A stretch of DNA of 64,000 nt, from NCBI GenBank assembly GCA_016719925.1, contig JADJYC010000006.1, forward strand, positions 62,001 to 126,000. Reading direction: 5' to 3'. Source of the stretch: Crocinitomicaceae bacterium (GTDB lineage: Bacteria; Bacteroidota; Bacteroidia; Flavobacteriales_D; Crocinitomicaceae). The position numbers were made by a program, and so were the translations under genes. This document shows positions 27,584 through 36,357 of the stretch, piece by piece; position 1 is the stretch's first letter; each line of letters begins with the position of its first letter. Below the pieces are notes generated by a model, which had not been told where the DNA came from, ran no database searches, and saw only the letters and a program-made list of their open reading frames with translations.

Positions 27584-28528
27584 ATGTCAAAATACTCCAT
27601 TGCCATTCACGGAGGTGCCGGAACAATACTAAAATCACTGATGACGCCTGAAAAAGAAGCACAGTATAAATCAGGTTTGAAAGAAGCTTTGGAGGCAGGT
27701 GAAAAAATTCTGAGAACAAATGGTTCGGCGCTGGATGCTGTTGAAGCCGCTGTTCGTTGTCTGGAAAACAATCCGCTCTTTAATGCTGGCAAAGGCGCTG
27801 TGTTTACCAACGATGGGAAAAATGAATTAGACGCTTCCATCATGCGCGGAGATACATTGGAAGCAGGTGCAGTGGCCGGCGTCAAAAACGTAAAAAATCC
27901 AATTTCACTTGCACGCGCAGTGATGGAAAAATCAGAACATGTTTTGATGTGTGGTGCAGGAGCAGAAAAATTTGCCAAATCAATCAATACAGAGTTTGCG
28001 GATGATGTTTACTTTTTTGTTCAGGCACGATTTGATCAACTTCAGGAAGCAAAAAAAACAGACGGTGTTTTTTTAGATCATACCGGCGAATCTGCTTCAG
28101 AAGAAAATAAAAAGAAGTTTGGAACAGTTGGTGCGGTTGCACTTGACGTTCACGGAAATATTGCGGCGGCTACTTCAACCGGAGGTATGACCAATAAAAA
28201 ATTTGGTCGGGCAGGCGATAGTCCCATCATTGGCGCCGGAACGTACGCTAACAATAAAACTTGCGCAATTTCATGTACCGGTCACGGAGAATTTTTTATC
28301 CGATCTGTTGTTGCCTATGATATTTCTTGTCTGATGGAATACAAAGGTCTTTCTTTGAAAGAGGCCTGCGATGAAGTGGTAATGAAAAAACTGGTAAAGA
28401 TTGGCGGTGAAGGTGGCTTGGTTGCCATTGATGCCAAAGGAAATATCGAACTGCCTTTTAATTCAGAAGGGATGTACAGAGGGTGCGTGAAGCAAGGGGA
28501 AGCTTTGGAAATAGCAATCTATAAATAG
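27584..28528 (+). CDS. Isoaspartyl peptidase / plant-type L-asparaginase
   Basis: 314 residues, Ntn-hydrolase of the IaaA type. The self-cleavage site with the nucleophilic Thr is in KKFGTVGAVALDVHGN, followed by AAATSTGGMTNKKFGR and the substrate loop GRAGDSPIIGAGTYAN. Hydrolyses isoaspartyl dipeptides and asparagine. No signal peptide, so cytosolic. Single gene. Confidence 0.93.
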   Translation: MSKYSIAIHGGAGTILKSLMTPEKEAQYKSGLKEALEAGEKILRTNGSALDAVEAAVRCLENNPLFNAGKGAVFTNDGKNELDASIMRGDTLEAGAVAGVKNVKNPISLARAVMEKSEHVLMCGAGAEKFAKSINTEFADDVYFFVQARFDQLQEAKKTDGVFLDHTGESASEENKKKFGTVGAVALDVHGNIAAATSTGGMTNKKFGRAGDSPIIGAGTYANNKTCAISCTGHGEFFIRSVVAYDISCLMEYKGLSLKEACDEVVMKKLVKIGGEGGLVAIDAKGNIELPFNSEGMYRGCVKQGEALEIAIYK

Positions 28529-28825
28529 GACAAAGGACAAAGCAAAAAGTGACGTTAACTCTTTGTTTCAAACTTCTCATTTTCCTTTTAGCTTTTCCCT
28601 TTTTCCTCAGAACACAATAATGTTAATTCCCATTTAATAAAAAATTTAAAGCGGTCAATTCTTTTTTGAGTAATTTAGCGCAGAATTTACAACGGAGTCA
28701 TGTCCTTCAAACTATTTTGCATGCGATGAAAGAGTTGAATTTGTATTTGCGGTTTCTGCGCATCCGTATCTGAGTGATTTTTATTTTAAGTATCTCCAAT
28801 CATGTTTAAAATAAAATGTCAATAA

Positions 28826-30340
28826 ATGCAAACTCAATATAAAGACCTCATTGAACAAACCTTTGATTTTCCACAGGCAGAGTTCACACTTGAAAAAGAT
28901 AACCTTCGCTGGCACGGTGTTGATTTAATGAAGCTGATTAAACAGCATGGTACGCCGTTACGGTTTACTTATCTGCCACAGATCGGCAACAATATAAAAC
29001 GGGCCAAGCGCTGGTTTGCCCGTGCTTTTGAAAACACAAAGTACCGCGGCAATTATTACTACTGCTATTGTACCAAAAGTTCCCATTTTTCACATGTAAT
29101 TAATGAAGCGGTTGATAACGACGTGCACATTGAAACTTCTTCAGCGTTTGATGTAAATATTGTCCGCAGTTTAATAGATTCAGGCAAACTCAATAAGGAA
29201 AGTTATATAATTTGTAATGGCTTTAAACGCGGACCCTATATTCAAAACATTGCTGATCTGATAAATGAGGGTTTTAAAAATACCATTCCCATTATTGATA
29301 ATTATGAAGAATTGGGATTGCTGAATAAAGCAACTGAAAAATCTTTTAAAGTTGGAATTCGTATTGCTTCTGAAGAAGAACCCAAATTCCCTTTTTATAC
29401 CAGCCGTTTAGGAATTGGATACAAAGATATTGTCTCTTTTTACGAAGAAGAAATTGCTCCAAATGAAAAATTTGAACTGAAAATGCTTCATTTTTTCATC
29501 AATACCGGAATTAATGATTCAGCTTATTACTGGAATGAACTTTCTAAGTGTTTGCAGGTGTATTGCCGTCTTAAAAAAGTCTGCCCATCCGTTGACAGTT
29601 TGAATATCGGTGGTGGATTTCCGATTAAGAATTCACTGGCATTTGATTTCGATTACCGTTATATGGTCAATGAAATTGTACTTCAGATAAAAGCAGTTTG
29701 CAAAGAAAACGGAGTGCGTGAACCTAATATTTTTACTGAGTTTGGATCATTTACCGTTGGTGAAAGTGGTGGAATTATTTATGAAGTGTTGTATCAGAAA
29801 AAACAAAACGACAGGGAAAAGTGGAACATGATTAATTCATCGTTCATCACAACACTGCCTGATTCGTGGGCGATCAATAAACGATTTATCATGTTGCCGA
29901 TTAATCGGTGGAATGACAGATATCAGCGGGTTTTGTTGGGTGGAATGACTTGTGACAGCGATGATTATTACAATTCTGAACAGCACGTTAACGCAATTTA
30001 TCTTCCGGTATTTAATCCAAAAAAACCGCTTTACATTGGTTTCTTCAACATAGGAGCTTATCAGGAAAGCATTGGTGGTTTTGGTGGAATCCATCACTGT
30101 CTGATTCCGCAACCTAAACATGTTATTATTGATGACGAAGAAAACGTGACTGTTTTTTCTGAAGAACAAACAGCCAATGATATGCTGTCTATTCTGGGTT
30201 ATCCAAAAGTAGCGGCACCTGCCGTTAAAACATCATTGAAAGCTGATAAGAGTGAGGCTGTAAAAAAGACACGTCAGAAAGCCGAACCAAAAACTGGTTC
30301 AAGGCCAAAAAGAACAACTAAACAAACACCACAGGAATAA
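28826..30340 (+). CDS. PLP-dependent arginine decarboxylase-like protein
   Basis: 504 residues of the fold-III (alanine racemase-like) decarboxylase family. The PLP lysine is likely the one in YYCYCTKSSHFSH; the glycine-rich phosphate loop is NIGGGFPIKN; C-terminal MTCDSDDYY supplies the catalytic cysteine/aspartates. Bacteroidota homologues are annotated arginine decarboxylase, giving agmatine for polyamines; substrate here is inferred. The last ~40 residues are a basic, low-complexity tail (KTRQKAEPKTGSRPKRTTKQ) not needed for catalysis. Next gene, 39 bases on, is a deoxyhypusine-synthase relative, supporting a polyamine operon. Confidence 0.85.
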   Translation: MQTQYKDLIEQTFDFPQAEFTLEKDNLRWHGVDLMKLIKQHGTPLRFTYLPQIGNNIKRAKRWFARAFENTKYRGNYYYCYCTKSSHFSHVINEAVDNDVHIETSSAFDVNIVRSLIDSGKLNKESYIICNGFKRGPYIQNIADLINEGFKNTIPIIDNYEELGLLNKATEKSFKVGIRIASEEEPKFPFYTSRLGIGYKDIVSFYEEEIAPNEKFELKMLHFFINTGINDSAYYWNELSKCLQVYCRLKKVCPSVDSLNIGGGFPIKNSLAFDFDYRYMVNEIVLQIKAVCKENGVREPNIFTEFGSFTVGESGGIIYEVLYQKKQNDREKWNMINSSFITTLPDSWAINKRFIMLPINRWNDRYQRVLLGGMTCDSDDYYNSEQHVNAIYLPVFNPKKPLYIGFFNIGAYQESIGGFGGIHHCLIPQPKHVIIDDEENVTVFSEEQTANDMLSILGYPKVAAPAVKTSLKADKSEAVKKTRQKAEPKTGSRPKRTTKQTPQE

Positions 30341-30379
30341 ATCCGCAAACGCGGTTGAATTATTAAAAATAATCGAATC

Positions 30380-31353
30380 ATGAGTAAAGGTCCAATTTCA
30401 CAATTTATTGAAAAACATTATTTGCATTTTAATGGGCGGCGCTTGTTGATGCTGCAAAAGGATATGAAACACATTTGCTGGATAACGGTAAAATGATGGT
30501 AACTCTTGCGGGTGCAATGAGTACCGCTGAGTTAGGAAAATCTTTAGCTGAAATGATCAGACAGGATAAAATCCACATCATTTCGTGCACCGGTGCAAAT
30601 CTGGAAGAAGATATCATGAATCTGGTAGCACATAATTCATACAAACGCGTTCCCAATTACCGTGATTTAAGTCCGCAGGAAGAATGGGATCTTTTGGAAA
30701 ATCATTATAACCGTGTAACGGATACCTGCATTCCTGAAGAAGAAGCATTCAGAAGATTGCAGAAACATTTGTATGATATCTGGCATAATGCAGATTCAAA
30801 AGGAGAAAGATATTTTCCGCATGAATTCATGTATCAGATGATTAATTCAGGAGTACTGAAACAGTATTATGAAATTGATCCGAAAGACAGCTGGATGGTT
30901 GCAGCAGCTGAAAAGAATCTGCCGATTGTTGTTCCGGGCTGGGAAGATTCAACAATGGGAAATATTTTTGCATCTTACTGCATCAAAAAAACATTCAAGC
31001 CTACAACCATGAAATCAGGTGTTGAATATATGATGTGGCTGGCAGATTATTATACAAAAAACTGTCAGGGAAAAGGTATTGGTTTCTTTCAGATTGGCGG
31101 TGGTATTGCCGGAGATTTCCCAATTTGTGTTGTACCGATGTTATATCAGGATATGGAAATGCATGATGTTCCGTTTTGGGCATACTTCTGTCAGATTTCT
31201 GATTCAACAACGTCATACGGTTCTTATTCAGGAGCAGTACCCAATGAAAAAATTACCTGGGGAAAACTCGATATCAACACACCAAAATTTATTGTAGAGT
31301 CTGATGCGACAATTGTTGCGCCGTTGATTTTTGCTTACGTTTTAGGCCACTGA
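30380..31353 (+). CDS. Deoxyhypusine synthase family protein, probable homospermidine synthase (frameshifted)
   Basis: About 324 residues. The NAD-binding/active-site region LAGAMSTAELGKSLAEMIR and the catalytic lysine motif EKITWGKLD are present, as are GFFQIGGGIAGDFPI. Bacteria lack eIF5A, so bacterial members are thought to make homospermidine or related polyamines. The ATG at 30380 gives MSKGPISQFIEKHYLHFN; the frame then shifts between about 30433 and 30455, resuming at VDAAKGYETHLLDNG. Placed behind the arginine decarboxylase on the same strand, with no agmatinase between. Confidence 0.87.
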
Positions 31354-31412
31354 TTACAGGACAAAGCTAAAAGCGATAAGCCAAAAGGGAAAGTTAAGTT
31401 CATTATTCTTTC

Positions 31413-31531
31413 TTTGTCCTTTGCCCTTTGTCCTTTGCCCTTTGCCCTTTGTCCTTTGCCCTTTGCCCTTTGCCCTTTGCCCTTTGTCCTTTGCCCTTTG
31501 CCCTTTGTCCTTTGCCCTTTGTCCTTTGCCC
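31413..31531. repeat. 7-bp tandem repeat array, 17 units of tttgYcc
   Basis: Seventeen uninterrupted heptamers, tttgccc or tttgtcc, fill 119 bases between the deoxyhypusine-synthase and EVE genes. The repeat is in no ORF I would accept. An inverted unit (ggacaaag, 31359-31366) precedes it. Confidence 0.95.
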
Positions 31532-31594
31532 TTTTGCCTGACAACTTAACCCTAACTACCCAAACTAAATCCTTTATCCTAAATCCTAAAAAGA

Positions 31595-31996
31595 ATGAAC
31601 TACTGGCTTGTAAAATCTGAACCAACTGTTTTCTCCTGGGACCAATTTGTAAAAGCGAAAAAAGCGTGCTGGGATGGTGTGCGCAGTTATCCGGGAAGAA
31701 AGAATCTGCGTGAAATGAAAAAAGGAGATCAGGTATTATATTATCATAGCATGGAAGGATTAGAAGTAGTAGGAATTGCTGAAGTTACCAAAGAAGCTTA
31801 TCAGGATCCGACAACCAGTGAAGACTGGAGTGCAGTTGATTTAAAACCGGTGAAGGCGTTTAAAAAAACAGTTTCGTTAGCTTCAATCAAAGCAGAGAAA
31901 AAACTTCAGAATATTTATCTGATCAGACAAGGAAGATTATCAGTCATGCCACTTGAAAAAAGTGAATTTGAGCTGATTGTTAAAATGGGAGGTTAA
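31595..31996 (+). CDS. EVE domain-containing protein
   Basis: 133 residues. Begins MNYWLVKSEPTVFSWDQF and has GVRSYPGRKNLREMKKGDQV followed by FYYHS-like LYYHSMEGLEVVGIAEV, the typical EVE/PUA-like fold. EVE domains recognise modified bases in DNA or RNA; no restriction system or modification enzyme is adjacent. Terminated by a strong hairpin. Confidence 0.92.
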   Translation: MNYWLVKSEPTVFSWDQFVKAKKACWDGVRSYPGRKNLREMKKGDQVLYYHSMEGLEVVGIAEVTKEAYQDPTTSEDWSAVDLKPVKAFKKTVSLASIKAEKKLQNIYLIRQGRLSVMPLEKSEFELIVKMGG

Positions 31997-32026
31997 AGCT
32001 CCGTTTTCACAGATATATACTCATCA

Positions 32027-32057
32027 AAAGAATCCGGTCAAACCGGATTCTTTCATT
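32027..32057 (+). terminator. Intrinsic terminator after the EVE gene
   Basis: Perfect 12-bp stem aaagaatccggt (32027-32038) / accggattcttt (32042-32053), three-base loop, T-rich tail. Confidence 0.85.
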
Positions 32058-32122
32058 TTGTCACTATTCTATATTTATCTGGCAGAATTATTGATAATTT
32101 AGATTCAAATTCAAAACTAATT

Positions 32123-34205
32123 ATGCGTTTATTGATTATCACTTTTTTCATCGGGCTGCAGATAATAGCGTTTGCACAAAAGAAACAACTCTCCAATCAG
32201 TTGATCTGGTCGAGCCGTGAGTTTGCTCCTGAATATGTTTACTCTGTTTCTTCGATGAATGACGGTGAACATTTTTCTGCCATTGAAAACAATAAGATTG
32301 TAAAATACAGCTACAAAAATTTTTCCAAAATAGTGGAAGTGATTCTGGATGGAAATGAATTTACCGGTTTGGAAATTGAAGATTATTTTTTCAATGCAGA
32401 TGAAACAAAAGTTTTGGTTGCAACCAAAGTCAACGCTATTTACCGCAGAAGTTTTACGGCGGAATATTATGTGATTGATCTGAAAACAAAAAAAATGAGC
32501 AAACTTTTTGATGGCGGCCCACAAATGCTGGCTGACTTTTCACCTGACGGAACTAAAGTAGCTTTTGTGCATGCCAATAATATTTATATCCGCAATCTGG
32601 CAGACAATTCGCTTGAACAAATTACAACAGACGGTAAACAAAATGCCATAATCAATGGTTCTACCGACTGGGTATATGAAGAAGAGTTTGAAGTGACAAA
32701 AGCATTTTACTGGTCGCCAAACAGTACCAAAATTGCGTATCTGAAATTTAATGAAAGTGATGTAAAAGATTTTACCATGGAGTATTATAACGGTGGTACA
32801 TATCCTGAACCATATACATTTAAATATCCGAAAGCGGGTGAAGACAATTCAAAACTGAGTCTGAAAGTATATTCTCTACAAGACCAATCAACCCGTGGTG
32901 TAAATTACGGGAACTATGAATATGTTCCTAGAATGAAGTGGAGTAACGATGATAACCACCTGATTTTTCTGACGATGAACCGCCACCAAAGTGAGTTGAA
33001 TTATATGGACGCAGATTGTTCAGTTTCAGGAGATATAACCGGAAAAGTAATTTATACTGATAAGAGTGATACCTATGTAGAAGTGGATAATAACCTGATT
33101 TTTCTGAAAAGTAAAAATGCATTTTTAAGAACAAGTGAGAAAGACGGATATAAACATATCTATCTGATCAGTATAGATGGTCAAACAGAAACTCAAATCA
33201 CCAAAGGAAGCTGGGACGTGATTGAATTGAAAGGGATCAATGAGTCAGCCGGACTTGTTTATTATACTTCTGCAGAAGAAGGAGCCATGTATCAATCTCT
33301 TTATTCTGTGAAACTGGATGGCGCTGACAAAAGAAAAATTTCTGAGAAGAAAGGACACAATGAGGTTGAATTCAGCACAGGAATGAAGTACTTTATGAAT
33401 ACGTATTCCACTATAAATTCTCCTTATGAAATCAGTGTACATACAGCCGATGGAAAACAAGTGGAGTTGTTAAAAGACAATGCAGCACTGAAAGCTAAAT
33501 TGCAGGAATACGATCTGGCAAAAACAGAATTTATAACTATCAAAGGAGCAGAACATGATTTGAATGCATATATCATGAAGCCGGCAAATTTTGATGAGAC
33601 AAAAAAATATCCCGTTTATTTTACCATCTATAATGGACCCGGACATAACACCGTGATTGATCAGTGGGGTGGAAGCGGTCAGTTTTATAACCAGTTGCTT
33701 TGCCAAAAGGGATATATTGTAATTTCTGTTGATACGTGGTACTATGTACAGAGGTGCAGCATTCAAAAAATCAACCTATCTGCAATTGGGTAAACTTGAA
33801 ACAGAAGATATGATAGCAGTTGCAAAAAATGTGGGAACCTGGAATTACGTGGATGCTTCAAGAATAGGAGTGATGGGCTGGAGCTATGGCGGATATATGA
33901 CTTCACTGTGTATGACAAAAGGAGCCGATGTTTTCAAGATGGGAATTGCCGTTGCACCGGTAACAAACTGGCGCTGGTATGATAATATTTATACAGAAAG
34001 ATTTATGCGTACACCACAGGAAAACGCAAGTGGATATGATGACAACTCACCAATCAATCACGTAGATAAATTGAAAGGCAAATTCTTGCTGGTTCACGGT
34101 TCAGGTGATGACAATGTGCATGTGCACTTTTTGTTCAGTCAAACACTGGGCATAAAAGCAAACCGTATTTTCAATCAAATGAGTCAGATGAAAAAACAAC
34201 TATAG
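32123..34205 (+). CDS. S9B dipeptidyl peptidase IV-like protein (frameshift, C-terminus missing)
   Basis: Exported serine peptidase with signal peptide MRLLIITFFIGLQIIAFAQ, an N-terminal propeller (SGSTDWVYEEEFEVTKAFYW-like segment, WSPNSTKIAYLKFNE) and an alpha/beta hydrolase domain. The nucleophile is in GVMGWSYGGYMTSL and the Asp in VHGSGDDNVHV. A frame change near 33737 separates VISVDT from RGTMYRGAAFKKSTYLQLGK. After HGSGDDNVHV the normal last ~55 residues, with the catalytic His, are absent, and the sequence runs into a thioredoxin-like gene. Would remove X-Pro dipeptides from peptides in the periplasm if complete. The 3' truncation is either a real deletion or a collapsed assembly. 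Confidence 0.85.
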
Positions 34206-34600
34206 AATGGCTTGATCTGGAGACTGCTGCAGACAGGAATAAAGAAGAGAAAAAGTTTATTTTCATCGATATTTATACGGATTGGTGCGGCTGGTGCAAA
34301 AAAATGGATGCGTCAACATTCGAGGATTCTGAAGTTGTGGCCTACATGACAGAACATTTCTATGCTGTAAAAATGAATGCTGAATCCAAAGACCCGATTG
34401 CTTATAAGGAAGTTCTGTATGAATATAAAATGTACAATGGAAAGGGATATAATGAACTTGCCGTGAACCTGCTTGGAGGTAAAATGAGTTTTCCGTCATT
34501 TGTGGTTTTATCAAAGAAAGAGGCCAAACTGGGAACCATTGTTGGTTTTCAGCAGCCAACGCAATTGCTCACTGCACTGAAAGGTTACGTTAAAGATTGA
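34127..34600 (+). CDS. Thioredoxin-fold protein, N-terminus missing
   Basis: About 157 residues in a frame open from 34112, with no start codon. The redox motif is WCGWC in IDIYTDWCGWCKKMD, and the cis-Pro is in KMSFPSFVVLSKK. It resembles exported DUF255/thioredoxin-like proteins that reduce disulfides in the periplasm. The first residues (LFVQSNTGHKSKPYF) look like the end of a signal peptide, so its 5' part appears lost at the same junction where the peptidase gene loses its 3' part. Followed by a terminator. Confidence 0.75.
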   Translation, partial: LFVQSNTGHKSKPYFQSNESDEKTTIEWLDLETAADRNKEEKKFIFIDIYTDWCGWCKKMDASTFEDSEVVAYMTEHFYAVKMNAESKDPIAYKEVLYEYKMYNGKGYNELAVNLLGGKMSFPSFVVLSKKEAKLGTIVGFQQPTQLLTALKGYVKD

Positions 34601-34658
34601 AGGCCGGTAGATTCGGTTGACTTATCAGCCAAATAACTGAATTGATCTTCTCTAATTG

Positions 34659-34697
34659 AAAAGAGGTAGAATTTTAAAAAAAAAATCTGCCTCTTTT
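34659..34697 (+). terminator. Intrinsic terminator after the thioredoxin-fold gene
   Basis: Stem aaaagaggtaga (34659-34670) / tctgcctctttt (34686-34697) with one G-T pair and an A-rich loop, then Ts. Confidence 0.7.
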
Positions 34698-34779
34698 TTA
34701 TTTCCGATATTCAAACCCGCTATATTAGTACGGAAAATTTAAGACCCTTTGGGAATTCATAAAACCTAATTACTAGAAC

Positions 34780-36066
34780 ATGAGTGAAGTAGCAAAAATC
34801 GTTTTGGGAGACAAAACCATCGAATTGCCTGTAATCACAGGTACAGAGAATGAAAAAGCAATTGACATTTCAAAATTGCGTGATCTGACAGGTTATATTA
34901 CTATGGACCGCGGATATAAAAATACCGGTGCATGTGAAAGTGCCATCACTTTCCTGGACGGGGAAGAGGGTATATTGCATTACCGCGGATATTCTATTGA
35001 ATCTTTGGCTGATCAGGCAAACTTTCTTGAAGTTTGTTTCCTTTTGATTTTTGGAGAACTTCCTAATAAAGCTCAGCTAACAAAGTTTGAAGATGACATT
35101 CGTAAGTATACATTAGTGAATGAAGAGATGAAAAACATCATTGATGGTTTTCCTTCACATGCTCACCCAATGGGTATACTTTCAGCATTGACCAGTGCGC
35201 TTACAGCGTTTAACCCAAAGCCGGTTGATATTAAATCTGAAAACGATGTTTATCAGGCGGTTTGTAAAACAATTGGAAAATTTGTGGTGCTTTGCTCATG
35301 GGTGTATAGAACCAAAGTAGGATATCCATTGAATTATTATGATAACTCAAAAGGGTATGTTGAGAATTTCCTTCGTTTGATGTTTGCTGTTCCTACCAGT
35401 GAATATAAAGCAAATCCGGTTGTTGTGGACGCATTGGATAAATTATTGATTCTGCATGCAGATCACGAACAAAACTGTTCTACTTCTACCGTTCGTATTG
35501 TAGGTTCTTCTCATGCCGGTTTGTTTGCATCTATTTCTTCAGGAGTTTCTGCTTTGTGGGGACCGCTTCACGGTGGTGCAAATCAGGAAGTAATTGAAAT
35601 GCTGGAAGCAATTAAAGCGGATGGCGGAGATGTAGATAAATATGTATTGAAAGCAAAAGATAAAGATGATCCGTTCCGCCTGATGGGCTTTGGACACCGT
35701 GTTTATAAAAACTTTGATCCGCGTGCTAAAATCATTAAAAAAGCAGCAGATGATGTATTGAAAGCTTTAGGTGTTAATGATCCGATTCTCGATATCGCTA
35801 AAAAATTAGAAAAGGTTGCTCTGGAAGATGAGTACTTCAAATCAAGAAACTTATATCCGAATGTCGATTTCTATTCTGGTATTATTTATCGTGCACTTGG
35901 TATTCCAACTGATATGTTTACAGTTATGTTTGCTCTTGGACGTCTTCCGGGCTGGATTGCACAGTGGAAAGAAATGCGTCAGGGAAATGAGCCAATCGGG
36001 CGTCCGCGTCAGATTTATGTTGGTAAAACCAACCGCGAATTTGTTCCGGTTGATAAAAGAAAATAA
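34780..36066 (+). CDS. gltA: Citrate synthase
   Basis: 428 residues, hexameric-type length. Condenses acetyl-CoA with oxaloacetate in the TCA cycle. Active-site residues: His in WGPLHGGANQEVIEM, His in MGFGHRVYKNFDPRA, Asp in YPNVDFYSGIIYRALG. Start MSEVAKIVLGDKTIELP is unambiguous. Single gene between two terminators. Confidence 0.97.
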   Translation: MSEVAKIVLGDKTIELPVITGTENEKAIDISKLRDLTGYITMDRGYKNTGACESAITFLDGEEGILHYRGYSIESLADQANFLEVCFLLIFGELPNKAQLTKFEDDIRKYTLVNEEMKNIIDGFPSHAHPMGILSALTSALTAFNPKPVDIKSENDVYQAVCKTIGKFVVLCSWVYRTKVGYPLNYYDNSKGYVENFLRLMFAVPTSEYKANPVVVDALDKLLILHADHEQNCSTSTVRIVGSSHAGLFASISSGVSALWGPLHGGANQEVIEMLEAIKADGGDVDKYVLKAKDKDDPFRLMGFGHRVYKNFDPRAKIIKKAADDVLKALGVNDPILDIAKKLEKVALEDEYFKSRNLYPNVDFYSGIIYRALGIPTDMFTVMFALGRLPGWIAQWKEMRQGNEPIGRPRQIYVGKTNREFVPVDKRK

Positions 36067-36085
36067 TCAAATTGATCCGTTTGGA

Positions 36086-36115
36086 AATCCTCGCCTTGTG
36101 CGGGGATTTTTTTTT
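36086..36115 (+). terminator. Intrinsic terminator of gltA
   Basis: Stem aatcctcgc (36086-36094) / gcggggatt (36100-36108) with one wobble pair, followed by nine Ts. The following ~185 bases up to the next terminator hold nothing I can support. Confidence 0.85.
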
Positions 36116-36302
36116 GTACATCAACTATTCATCCGTTAATAGTCTCAGTGAATAATAATAATTCAATTCAGCGGTATAGTGTGTGATTTATTTGTGTTGA
36201 TTCCTGTGTTTTTATTTATGGAAGTAAACCTGCATCGTATTAAGACATTGTGTGAATTAGTTGCTTTATTTCTTATCGGTTTGGCTAAGTAATGTACATG
36301 GC

Positions 36303-36338
36303 AAAAAAAAATCCTGCTAAAAAACTTAGCAGGATTTT
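36303..36338 (-). terminator. Intrinsic terminator of the adhesin gene
   Basis: Stem aaaatcctgctaa (36308-36320) / ttagcaggatttt (36326-36338), five-base loop; the A run at 36303-36310 gives the U tract for the minus-strand transcript. Confidence 0.8.
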
Positions 36339-36357
36339 CTGAATAAATTGTGGAATT

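Noticed and set aside
31335..31625. ORFs reading through the 7-bp array on both strands
   Set aside because: They only encode the heptamer repeat in rotation and overlap the EVE gene start.
33700..34600. Natural DPP IV-thioredoxin fusion protein
   Set aside because: The frames do not join, the catalytic His region is missing and the thioredoxin part begins in a signal-peptide-like segment.
36218..36292. 24-codon ORF between gltA and the adhesin
   Set aside because: Too short, no recognisable signal or conservation evidence; a terminator lies on each side.
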